A DNA stretch of 7,467 nucleotides from positions 1-7,467 of the forward strand of contig JAVHPF010000088.1 in NCBI GenBank assembly GCA_036170435.1, read 5' to 3'. Each line of letters starts with the position of its first letter. Positions within the stretch are counted from its first letter, which is position 1. The position numbers were made by a program, and so were the translations under genes. This DNA comes from JAQVPN01 sp036170435 (GTDB lineage Bacteria > Patescibacteriota > Gracilibacteria > BD1-5 > UBA6164). The notes below the pieces were generated by a model that was not told the origin of the DNA, made no database searches, and saw only the letters and a program-made list of their open reading frames with translations. Shown piece after piece: positions 1 to 5,404 of the stretch.

Positions 1-219
1 CAAGAATTACTAAAAACAAAAGAAAATAGAGATTATATAAAAAATGGAACAAACTTAGATTTGCATGAAGAAGACAAAAATCATCTTACAAAAGCCCGGG
101 AGGCCGCAGTATCAGTTTGTGATATGTATGATGACTGGACAAGACTAAATTGTACAAAAGACTGAGAAATGATGAGCATAGAAGACGTAACAAAAATGAT
201 TTTAAAAGAAATTTTATAA
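1..219 (+). CDS. tmk: Thymidylate kinase (dTMP kinase), C-terminal part, cut by the window start
   Basis: The frame is open from base 1 and gives the last 72 residues of a protein ending in TAA. The tail resembles the C-terminal third of bacterial dTMP kinases, which phosphorylate dTMP to dTDP with ATP in the cytoplasm. It has a LID-like charged stretch, then D-L-H-E-E-D near residues 20-25, a helix rich in Ala and Val ending in V-C-D-M, a short strand (R-L-N-C) and the terminal S-I-E-D-V helix. Family members commonly carry a similar D-I-H-E start and an S-I-E-[DE]-[IV] end. One in-frame TGA (163-165, residue 55) must be read as Gly just before the final helix. The P-loop and the DR(Y/F/H) motif lie outside the window, so the assignment rests on the C-terminus only. 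Another P-loop nucleoside kinase of the same fold is the main alternative. Confidence 0.68.
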
Positions 220-232
220 GACCTCACCCTAA

Positions 233-253
233 CCCTCTCCTCACAGGAGAGGG
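233..253. terminator. GC-rich hairpin downstream of the tmk fragment
   Basis: CCCTCTCCT and AGGAGAGGG form a perfect 9-bp stem around a 3-base CAC loop, 13 nt after the stop codon at 219. No T-run follows on the + strand (it continues AACATAAGG), so it is not a classical intrinsic terminator. It could be a 3'-end stabiliser or a dispersed repeat. The preceding CCTCACCCTAA (222-232) belongs to a sequence style I recall from REP-like repeats in unrelated bacteria. Its GC content contrasts sharply with the surrounding AT-rich DNA. Confidence 0.5.
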
Positions 254-282
254 AACATAAGGAAAAAATAAAAATTATAATT

Positions 283-636
283 ATGAAAAAATCAGGAGAT
301 CTTTGAGAGCTTTTGGCTATAAATTATCTGATAAAAAAGTGATACAGGATACTTGATACAAACTACAAATTTGGTAGATTTGGTGAAGTAGATATTATCG
401 CTTTTTTTGAATCCAAAACTATTTTCATAGAAGTAAAATATAGGAGTTCTGACAAATTTGGAACTTGAGAAGAATCAGTAAATAAACAGAAATTATTCAA
501 AATTCTAAAAACTATTGAGTCTTATTGTATGAAAAACAGAATCAATATGGAAAACGTGCAATTTGATGTTATTTCTATAGTAAAAGAAACTAGTTCTCAT
601 AAATTGACTCATTATAGGAATCAAAGTTTGGGATAA
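283..636 (+). CDS. yraN: UPF0102 / YraN-family nuclease-like protein
   Basis: This is a 117-aa protein, the usual length of the family. It starts G-D-L-G-E-L-L-A..YL..KGYRIL, the typical N-terminal helix and strand. It then has G-E-V-D-I-I-A (residues 34-40) and I-E-V-K-Y-R (49-54), the acidic/Lys residues of the restriction-endonuclease-like (PD-(D/E)xK-type) core. A later F-D-V-I-S-I (94-99) is also typical. YraN proteins are distant relatives of Holliday-junction resolvases, and their cellular role is not settled. Glycines 8, 20 and 62 are TGA codons; the first two are conserved family positions, so the gene only reads through in table 25. The ATG at 283 has no Shine-Dalgarno motif at normal spacing; a TAAGGA lies about 20 nt upstream. 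It sits 63 nt after tmk on the same strand and may be cotranscribed with it. Confidence 0.9.
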
Positions 637-640
637 AAAA

Positions 641-669
641 GTAGGGAACGGTTTAAAACCGTTCCCTAC
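641..669. terminator. GC-rich 14-bp palindrome after yraN
   Basis: GTAGGGAACGGTTT and AAACCGTTCCCTAC are perfect reverse complements separated by one base; a real loop would open a few of the central A/T pairs. It starts 5 nt after the yraN stop. No strong T-run follows on the + strand. It lies in a convergent junction and may block transcription or protect 3' ends. The sequence style, a GTAGGG-type inverted repeat, is also seen in dispersed repeats. Confidence 0.6.
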
Positions 670-688
670 AATTACAAATTTCATTTAT

Positions 689-728
689 ATATAAAAAATC
701 GCGAAAAATTTTTCGCGATTTTTTATAT
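689..728. terminator. Bidirectional intrinsic terminator between yraN and rsmA
   Basis: This is a perfect 40-base palindrome with arms 689-708 and 709-728. It has a TCGCGA core flanked by A6 on the left and T6 on the right, so both strands yield a hairpin followed by a T-run. It suits the two converging genes. The right arm contains the last codon and the TAA stop (725-723) of rsmA, so the rsmA coding end is part of the terminator. Confidence 0.85.
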
Positions 729-1523
729 TTTCTCCATCATATTCAAATAATCTTCTATTTGTACATCTTCTGCCCTAATTTTTCTATCAAGATTTAATTC
801 ATCAAACATTTTTTCTAGTTTAGAAATTTCATAATTTGAAGAAAGATTTTTTATAAGAAATTTTCTTGGTTCTTTGAAAGCAATTTTTATAAATTCTAGG
901 AATTTTTCATCATCAAAATCTGTATAAAGAGAATGAGATTCAAATTTCAAAACTATAGAATCTACTTTTGGAGCTGGTTTGAAATCTGTATTTTTAACAT
1001 CTATTACTTTTGAAGTATGAGCTTTTTTTTGGATAAATAGACTCAAAACTGAAGTTTTATTTTTACGAGATACTATTTTTTCAGCTACTTCTTTTTGCAT
1101 TAAAATAAGCATAGCTTCTGGTTTATAAGTTGTATCATATAGAAATCTTTTTAGGATTGGAGATGTTATATAATATGGAATATTTGCGATTACTGCATAT
1201 TTTTCATATTTTGGTTCATATTTCAAAACATCCTGATTTACTATTTCAAAATCTGTATTTTTAGTATTTAGTTCTCATTTTCCTATTCTAGATTCCAAGA
1301 CTGCTATCATATCACGGTCTAGTTCGACCAAAGTCAAACTAGCAGGATTTTCCTCTAATAAATACTGCGTTAAAGCACCATAACCTGGACCAACTTCAAC
1401 TATATTTTTTCATTCTATATTAAATTCTTTTGCTATAGTTTCTAAAACAAGAGTATTAATTAGAAAATTCTGGCCAAAAGATTTTTTGGCTTTTATATGA
1501 AATTCTTTTATTATATCTGACAT
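723..1523 (-). CDS. rsmA: 16S rRNA (adenine1518-N6/adenine1519-N6)-dimethyltransferase RsmA/KsgA
   Basis: This 266-aa Rossmann-fold methyltransferase transfers four methyls from S-adenosylmethionine to two adjacent adenines in the 3'-terminal helix of 16S rRNA, late in small-subunit assembly. Visible features, in order: K-K-S-F-G-Q-N-F-L (residues 13-21, the family's opening signature), V-E-V-G-P-G-Y-G (42-49, SAM-binding motif I), V-E-L-D (66-69, acidic motif II), N-Q-D-V (96-99) and the catalytic N-I-P-Y-Y (114-118). The C-terminus has the family's P-K-V-D-S region. Length is normal. Two TGA codons, residues 38 and 83, are read as Gly. The ATG at 1523 fits because it precedes the N-terminal signature by 12 residues. 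It lies 5 nt after the preceding exported-protein gene, with no Shine-Dalgarno motif (CAATAAAAAAT precedes it), so it is probably the last gene of a three-gene operon. Confidence 0.96.
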
Positions 1524-1528
1524 ATTTT

Positions 1529-2272
1529 TTATTGTTGATTTGGGTCTTTAGTAACTATATTCCACTTATTATCTACTTTATTTATATAATTTCGATTTAT
1601 TCCCATATTATCAATCAAAGCATCATATTTTCATCTTTGTTTTTGCATATAAGCTTTTAAATAATCAGCTTTTATTTGCTGTTTATTTGTTTTCAAAAGA
1701 TCTGTTCCTATTTGTCTAAAAATAGCTAATTTTGTTTCAGCTAAATCCATACACAAATTTTTCCCTGAATCATTTATCATAAATTTTGAAGCATTTAAAT
1801 CAGTTCCTGGATTAGAACAAGCTAATGCTTCTTTTACTATAAGATTATCCCCACAAAGTGTTTTATATTCTTTATAAAATCAAGTTTCTGAATCAATAAC
1901 AAATGCTGTATCTAAATCCCCTATTCCATCAAAGAGTGTTTTACTAGCTGAAGCGCCAAAATATTCATCTTTATTTTTTTCGATTGATTCTAAATAAGAT
2001 TCAACTTTTTTGTCTATTTCTTTAAATTTAGCATCCAAAACTATATTATATGCTATTTTTTCTCTGCTTGAGCTTGAAATACATACAAAATCTTCTATAG
2101 ATCTTGGTCAATTAGTAAGGCTAGAGTTAGCTTCTACACATTGATTTATTTTATCTTCATAATTACAATTAGGTAAATCGGTTGCATTTAATGAATAAAT
2201 TCAAAATGAAACAGCACTTATTCCTAAAATACTTAAAGATGAGACAATTTTGATATTTTTGATAGTTTTCAT
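1529..2272 (-). CDS. Exported protein with six cysteines, unknown function
   Basis: I do not recognise this 247-aa protein. Residues 1-30 look like a signal peptide: a lysine-rich start, a hydrophobic core at about 9-28 and a possible signal peptidase I site at L-N-A|T (28-31). It could instead stay as an N-terminal anchor. The exported part has six cysteines (36, 45, 64, 140, 152, 174), an even number compatible with three disulfides, in two groups separated by a charged helical stretch (about 70-105, Lys/Glu-rich). A second Lys/Gln-rich helix runs at about 194-216, and the tail is W-N-I-V followed by a hydrophilic end. TGA codons supply Gly 24, 55, 131 and 214; Gly 24 lies inside the signal sequence. 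The ATG is 2 nt after the upstream YtxH-like gene, and its stop is 5 nt before rsmA, which implies cotranscription. I infer a periplasmic or surface role only from the signal sequence and cysteines. Confidence 0.85.
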
Positions 2273-2274
2273 GC

Positions 2275-2514
2275 TTATTTTTTATCCTTATCAAATAAAG
2301 ATATCACTTTTACAAGACCTTTCCCCATAAGAGAAAATCCTTTTTTTGCTACTTCTTTTCAAGCATCAGATAATTCTTCTGTAAGTTCTTTTCATTTTGC
2401 AGTAACTTCTTTTCACTTTTTCGTTTGTGATGCTACTCAGAAAATAGATGCAACAGCCCCTCCTATTATAAGTCAGGTAACTATTTTATCTACTTTTTTC
2501 ATTGATTTTTTCAT
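2275..2514 (-). CDS. Small YtxH-like membrane protein
   Basis: This 79-aa protein has a glycine-rich hydrophobic segment (T-G-L-I-I-G-G-A-V-A-S-I-F-G-V-A, residues 13-28), followed by a Lys/Glu-rich amphipathic tail. The order (short N-terminus, one G-rich membrane helix, then G-K-E-type charged repeats) resembles the YtxH-like family, small membrane-associated proteins often linked to stress but without a known biochemical role. The tail repeats a G-K-E-[VL] unit three times (34-37, 41-44, 52-55). Five of its glycines (14, 26, 34, 41, 52) are TGA codons, including the first residue of all three repeats, so the standard code hides the gene completely. Two in-frame ATGs compete (residues 1 and 5, at 2514 and 2502), neither with a clear ribosome binding site; I took the longer. 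It is the first gene of the putative operon ending in rsmA. Confidence 0.78.
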
Positions 2515-2579
2515 GTTTTTCTTGGGATTAGTTTAATTTTTAAAAATGATTTAAAGCGAAATATTTTGATTGAAAATTC

Positions 2580-2627
2580 TTAAAAATTTTAACGAGCTGT
2601 ACAAAAGTACAGTGAGTGAATTTTTAA
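2580..2627 (-). terminator. Hairpin downstream of hsp20
   Basis: CTGTAC/GTACAG (2597-2602 and 2607-2612) form a 6-bp stem around an AAAA loop. Outer arms TTAAAAATT (2580-2588) and AATTTTTAA (2619-2627) can extend it across an internal loop. On the minus strand it begins 35 nt past the hsp20 stop and leads into a U-rich tail. It is a plausible but weak intrinsic terminator lying upstream of the YtxH-like gene. The remaining bases from 2515 to 2661 are AT-rich, and I see no convincing sigma-70 promoter for the operon there. Confidence 0.5.
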
Positions 2628-2661
2628 AATTTGAAATTAAAAGATGAGTTTAAAATCACTT

Positions 2662-3099
2662 TTAGCTAATTCTATCTATTTTGATATTCTTAGAATCAAA
2701 TCTAAGTTTTGGGATAGTAACAACCAAAACATTTTCTTCCATATAAGCTTTGATTTTATTCATAGCCAAATTTTCTGGAAGTATAACATTTCTGATAAAA
2801 TCTCACCAAAAACATTCAGAATTTCTAAGATTTGCTTTGTCCAAGAAATAAGCTTCTGGTTTTTCCCTTTTTCCTTTTATAGTCAAAATAGTTTTATTTA
2901 GAGTCAAATCTATATCATCTAATTTTACTCAAGCTATTGGAGCAATGATAATTATATCATCTTCAGTTTCGATAATATCAAGAGCTACTTGCCCTACATC
3001 ATCCTCTTTTTTTTCTTCAGAATTTGTAATTTCTACATCGATTCCATCATGTAAATCTAGATCATTTTCTTCATTTCCTAATCAGAATAACTTGAACAT
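2662..3099 (-). CDS. hsp20: HSP20 / alpha-crystallin-type small heat-shock protein
   Basis: This 145-aa ATP-independent holdase chaperone would bind unfolding proteins in the cytoplasm as an oligomer. An acidic N-terminal arm of about 35 residues precedes the alpha-crystallin domain (about 37-131). Landmarks: I-I-I-I-A-P-I-A-G-V-K-L-D-D-I (49-63), L-T-I-K-G-K-R (72-78), the F-W-G-D-F-I-R-N-V-I-L-P-E stretch (97-109, matching the family's G-x-F-x-R...LP signature), and A-Y-M-E-E-N-V-L-V-V-T-I-P-K (118-131). The C-terminal I-K-I at 139-141 fits the I-x-I motif that docks onto neighbouring subunits. Gly 6, 57 and 99 are TGA; 57 and 99 are near-invariant family glycines. The N-terminal arm is short and very acidic compared with many homologues. 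It is transcribed divergently from the pilC-like gene. Confidence 0.92.
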
Positions 3100-3138
3100 A
3101 TTAAAATATTTAAAAATTAAACAAAAATAATTGCTTAT

Positions 3139-3166
3139 ATTATAAAAATTTTTGTAAAAAAACAAA
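3139..3166 (-). promoter_or_regulatory. Candidate sigma-70-type promoter for hsp20
   Basis: On the minus strand there is a perfect TATAAT (3144 to 3139), 16 nt downstream of a weak TTTGTT (3166 to 3161). The predicted start of transcription near 3132 would leave a leader of roughly 33 nt before the ATG at 3099. In DNA this AT-rich, chance matches are common. I saw no CIRCE-type inverted repeat. Confidence 0.4.
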
Positions 3167-3180
3167 TTAAATGATAAAAT
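3152..3180 (+). promoter_or_regulatory. Candidate sigma-70-type promoter for the pilC-like gene
   Basis: TTGTAA (3152-3157) and TAAAAT (3175-3180) are separated by 17 nt, with an initiation point predicted near 3187 and a leader of about 28 nt before the ATG at 3215. It overlaps the hsp20 promoter candidate on the other strand, so the two could compete. The AT-rich background limits confidence. Confidence 0.4.
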
Positions 3181-3214
3181 AAATAAAATAACTATAAATT
3201 AAAACAAAAAGAAA

Positions 3215-4351
3215 ATGAAAAACATTGATTTAAATGAAATTTTTTCAAAAATAAAAGAAAGATTCCAAATACAAAAAGCTGGAACAATAAAGCTTAGTGC
3301 AAAAGAAAAAATAAATCTACTAGAACAGCTTTCAAATCTAATAAATTCAGGAATTCCTATCACAAATGCATTTTCTATTATTTCATATCAAACAAAAGAC
3401 CCAAAAATCAAAGCTCTAGTTGCTGATTTACTTGAAAAAATCAATAAATGAATTCCCCTTAGAGAATCTTGCGCTGCTTATTCTCAAATATTTTCTTCTT
3501 TTGATATAGCCATAATTGAAATGTGAGAAGTTACTTGAAAACTTGGAGATAGTATAGAACTTATAAAAGAAAAAGAGGAAAAAAATACCGAATTAAAATC
3601 TAAAATAATTTGAGCCTTAACTTATCCAATGGTGGTTATAGCACTTTCAATTGCTATGATAATAACATTTATGCTTTTTGTAATTCCAAAAATTCAAAAA
3701 ATGTATGATGATGCTAAAGTAAATCTTCCAGGACTTACAGAATTTGTAATAAATACTTCTGTATTTTTACAAGAAAATATAGTTATAATTTGAGCTATTT
3801 TAGCTTTAGCAATAGTTTGATTAAGTTATTTAAAAACTAATCCAAAAACTAAAATCTATTTTGATAAATATGTTTTAGAATTACCAATTTTTGGTTCACT
3901 AATAAGAAAAAAAGTTTTATCTCTATTTGCAAGAAACTTGTCTACTCTACTAAGTAGTTGAATAATCATAAACAAAGCCCTAGAAATCACTAAAAAATCC
4001 CTAGAAAATGCATATTACGAAAAAGAACTTGATAATGTTATGATAAAAATATCAAACTGAATTTCATTAAGCGAAGCTATGTGAATAAAATTACTTACAA
4101 CTTGAAAAGAAAGTGAATTCTTCCCTCTTGAATTATCAAGTTTAGTAAAAATCTGAGAACAAACTGGGAAACTACCAAATTTACTTGGCAAAATTTCAAT
4201 TAGGTATAACAAAGAAATAGACAATATTGTTAAAAATCTAGCAACTGCAATAGAACCAATCGTAATAGTATGAGTTTGATGAATAGTTTGAACCATGATT
4301 ATGGCAATACTTCTACCTTTCTTCAATATGGTAAATGTAGTTGGGAAATAA
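3215..4351 (+). CDS. pilC: Type II secretion / type IV pilus inner-membrane platform protein (PilC/GspF family)
   Basis: This 378-aa polytopic membrane protein is the platform on which the PilB/GspE-type ATPase assembles pilin subunits. It has the family's two-fold repeat: a cytoplasmic T2SSF domain (about 28-150) with L-S-A-K-E-K-I-N-L-L-E-Q-L-S-N-L-I-N-S-G and the signature M-G-E-V-T-G-K-L (103-110), then T-Y-P-x-V and a membrane helix (about 138-157). A second helix spans about 188-206. A second T2SSF domain (about 228-345) has its own S-G, I-G-E-Q-T-G-K-L and a C-terminal helix (about 348-370) ending L-L-P-F-F-N-M. Fifteen Gly codons are TGA, including four within residues 353-359. Length is at the short end for the family (usually near 400). 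No Shine-Dalgarno motif precedes the ATG. It stands alone, flanked by terminators, without pilB, pilT or pilin genes here. Confidence 0.95.
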
Positions 4352-4364
4352 AAAAGCTAATTTT

Positions 4365-4399
4365 GGAACCGGTACCATGTAGCTACAGGTACCGATTCC
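4365..4399. terminator. GC-rich hairpin after the pilC-like gene
   Basis: GGAACCGGTACC (4365-4376) pairs with GGTACCGATTCC (4388-4399) with one mismatch. After a one-base bulge the stem continues as TGT/ACA around an AGCT loop, giving about 14 paired bases. It begins 13 nt after the pilC stop and is followed by TTTTAAAATT. It may act as a first terminator or a 3'-end protector. It could serve the converging glycosyltransferase gene as well. Confidence 0.6.
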
Positions 4400-4418
4400 T
4401 TTTAAAATTGAATCACAA

Positions 4419-4446
4419 AAGTCCGGACTCTTTGGAGTCCGGACTT
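4419..4446. terminator. Intrinsic terminator, perfect 12-bp stem
   Basis: AAGTCCGGACTC and GAGTCCGGACTT form a perfect 12-bp stem around a TTTG loop. On the + strand it is followed by AAAATATTTC and then a T7 run, so it likely ends pilC transcription. On the minus strand the hairpin is followed by TTGTGATTCAATTTT, so it may also slow transcription from the converging glycosyltransferase gene. Confidence 0.75.
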
Positions 4447-4461
4447 AAAATATTTCTTTTT

Positions 4462-5271
4462 TTATTTACTTTTCAATACTTCATATATAAATACAAAAAT
4501 TGCATTATAGATTCTTTTTAGTCTGTTTATTTTTTGTGGTCAAGTTATAAGTCTATATAGCCATTCAAGTCCTAGAGCTCTCCATATTTTTGGGGCTCTT
4601 TTTTGAAATCCTATTAGATAATCAATTGATGACCCAATTCCGGCTCAAACTGAAACTGTATCAAGAGATTCAAAAATATCTAAGATTAATTTTTCTTGTC
4701 TTTTTGCTCAAAGAGTAGCTAGGACTATTTTATCTCAAGAATTTTCTATATCTTTTAATATTTGTTCAAATTCTTCTTGTCTATAAATATAAAGATGAAA
4801 TGCAGCATTTGGATATTTTGCTTGAAGTCTTGGAATAAGTATTTTTTGGCTTTCTACTTTTTTAGTATCTGTTGGATTATATAAATCCATAATAGTAATT
4901 CAAAGACTATTTTTATCAGCAAATTCTATCAAATCACGAGTTAAGTCACTACCACAAATTTTATCACCATATTTAGCATATAGAGATTTTCTTCTAAAAA
5001 ATAAATTGAAGAAAAAATATGGTAAAAGTAGGGTATTTATAAAAGTTCCATAATTATTGTCTGCAATTTGAAATCATATATAAAGCCCTATTCAATCAGG
5101 AACTAAATAAGTAGCTTTTTTAACAATATCTGTAAATTCTTTGTCTTTTTTAAGCGATAAAAGAATTTCAGGATTCGGAGTAAAAACTATATTTTTTTTA
5201 TCAAATTTCACAATTTCTGTAAAAAAATCTCTGTATTTCAAAGCATCAAGTTCTATATCAAATATTTTCAT
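4462..5271 (-). CDS. WecG/TagA/CpsF-family glycosyltransferase (GT26)
   Basis: This 269-aa enzyme belongs to the family that transfers N-acetylmannosamine or its uronic acid from UDP to a lipid-linked GlcNAc acceptor, as in teichoic acid, enterobacterial common antigen and capsule synthesis. Landmarks: F-T-P-N-P-E (30-35), L-V-P-D-G-I-G (56-62, whose Asp 59 matches the proposed catalytic base), I-C-G-S-D-L-T, A-T-L-G-A-K-R-Q-E (a variant of the usual G-x-PKQE, lacking the proline), G-A-G-I-G-S-S-I-D and R-A-P...L-G-L-E-W-L-Y-R-L near the C-terminus. An extra hydrophobic, aromatic-rich segment lies between the DG motif and I-C-G-S-D and may help membrane binding. Seven glycines are TGA, including the DG-motif Gly 60. 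The sugar specificity cannot be read from sequence. The start is an ATG directly after a T-rich stretch, with no ribosome binding site. No other glycan genes are adjacent. Confidence 0.92.
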
Positions 5272-5280
5272 AATAAAAAA

Positions 5281-5322
5281 AGAATTTATATAATCTAAAT
5301 TTGCCTAGATTATATAAATTCT
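5281..5322. terminator. AT-rich 17-bp hairpin with T7 tail, upstream of the glycosyltransferase
   Basis: AGAATTTATATAATCTA (5281-5297) and its exact complement (5306-5322) form a perfect 17-bp stem with an 8-base loop. On the minus strand it is followed by TTTTTTTATT and then the glycosyltransferase ATG at 5271. It therefore looks like an intrinsic terminator for the upstream 576-aa gene, placed only about 10 nt before the next start codon. Because the stem also contains TATAAT on each strand, it may have a promoter function too. Confidence 0.7.
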
Positions 5323-5336
5323 AATATTTAAATCAA
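5309..5336 (-). promoter_or_regulatory. Candidate glycosyltransferase promoter embedded in the palindrome
   Basis: On the minus strand TTGATT (5336 to 5331) and TATAAT (5314 to 5309) are separated by 16 nt. The predicted transcription start falls near 5302, inside the loop of the 17-bp palindrome, leaving a leader of about 30 nt. Transcripts started here would carry only one arm of the hairpin and so escape termination, while read-through RNA from upstream would fold it. Confidence 0.5.
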
Positions 5337-5356
5337 AAATAAATTTGTTTTAATTT

Positions 5357-5397
5357 CTTCCCTTCCCAAGGGAAGTCCCGAGGAACGAGGGGATGGG
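5357..5397. repeat. GC-rich repeat-like hairpin element
   Basis: CTTCCC (5362-5367) and GGGAAG (5370-5375) form a tight inverted repeat. A wider pairing joins CCCTTCCC (5360-5367) with GGGATGGG (5390-5397, one mismatch) around TCCCGAGGAACGAGG. The element lies 7 nt past the stop of the 576-aa gene and has no T-run on that strand, so it is not an obvious terminator. It has the look of the short C-C-C-T-T-C-C-C...G-G-A-T-G-G-G palindromic repeats found between genes in many bacteria. Confidence 0.5.
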
Positions 5398-5404
5398 TTT
5401 TCTA

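Noticed and set aside
222..253. CRISPR repeat or part of an array
   Set aside because: Only one copy is present, with no regularly spaced repeats around it.
723..1226. RsmA as a 167-aa protein starting at TTG
   Set aside because: It lacks the SAM-binding motif. Reading TGA as Gly extends the frame to the ATG at 1523 and restores the whole N-terminal domain.
2644..2901. Open frame on the + strand, 85 codons
   Set aside because: It lies antisense to the HSP20 gene, whose TGA-as-Gly frame gives clear alpha-crystallin motifs; the + strand product is low-complexity Phe/Ser/Ile.
2945..3130. Open frame on the + strand, 61 codons, Ser-rich
   Set aside because: Antisense shadow of the acidic N-terminal part of HSP20.
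3215..3451. pilC-like gene as a 78-aa truncated gene or pseudogene
   Set aside because: The TGA after codon 78 is glycine in table 25. The frame continues to 4351 with full PilC/GspF domains.
4015..4326. Open frame on the - strand, 103 codons
   Set aside because: Antisense shadow of the pilC-like gene's second domain; no family features.
4270..4521. Open frame on the + strand, 83 codons
   Set aside because: It overlaps the pilC 3' end in another frame and runs through two terminator hairpins into the converging gene, so it is not a real gene.
5265..5293. + strand promoter (TTTTCA, 17 nt, TATAAT) inside the same palindrome
   Set aside because: The TATAAT follows from the palindrome's symmetry and no + strand gene lies downstream. 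It would only make RNA antisense to the 576-aa gene.
5281..5322. Riboswitch or tRNA-like structure
   Set aside because: A single AT-rich hairpin without a multi-stem architecture or a conserved aptamer-like core; a terminator/promoter explanation is simpler.
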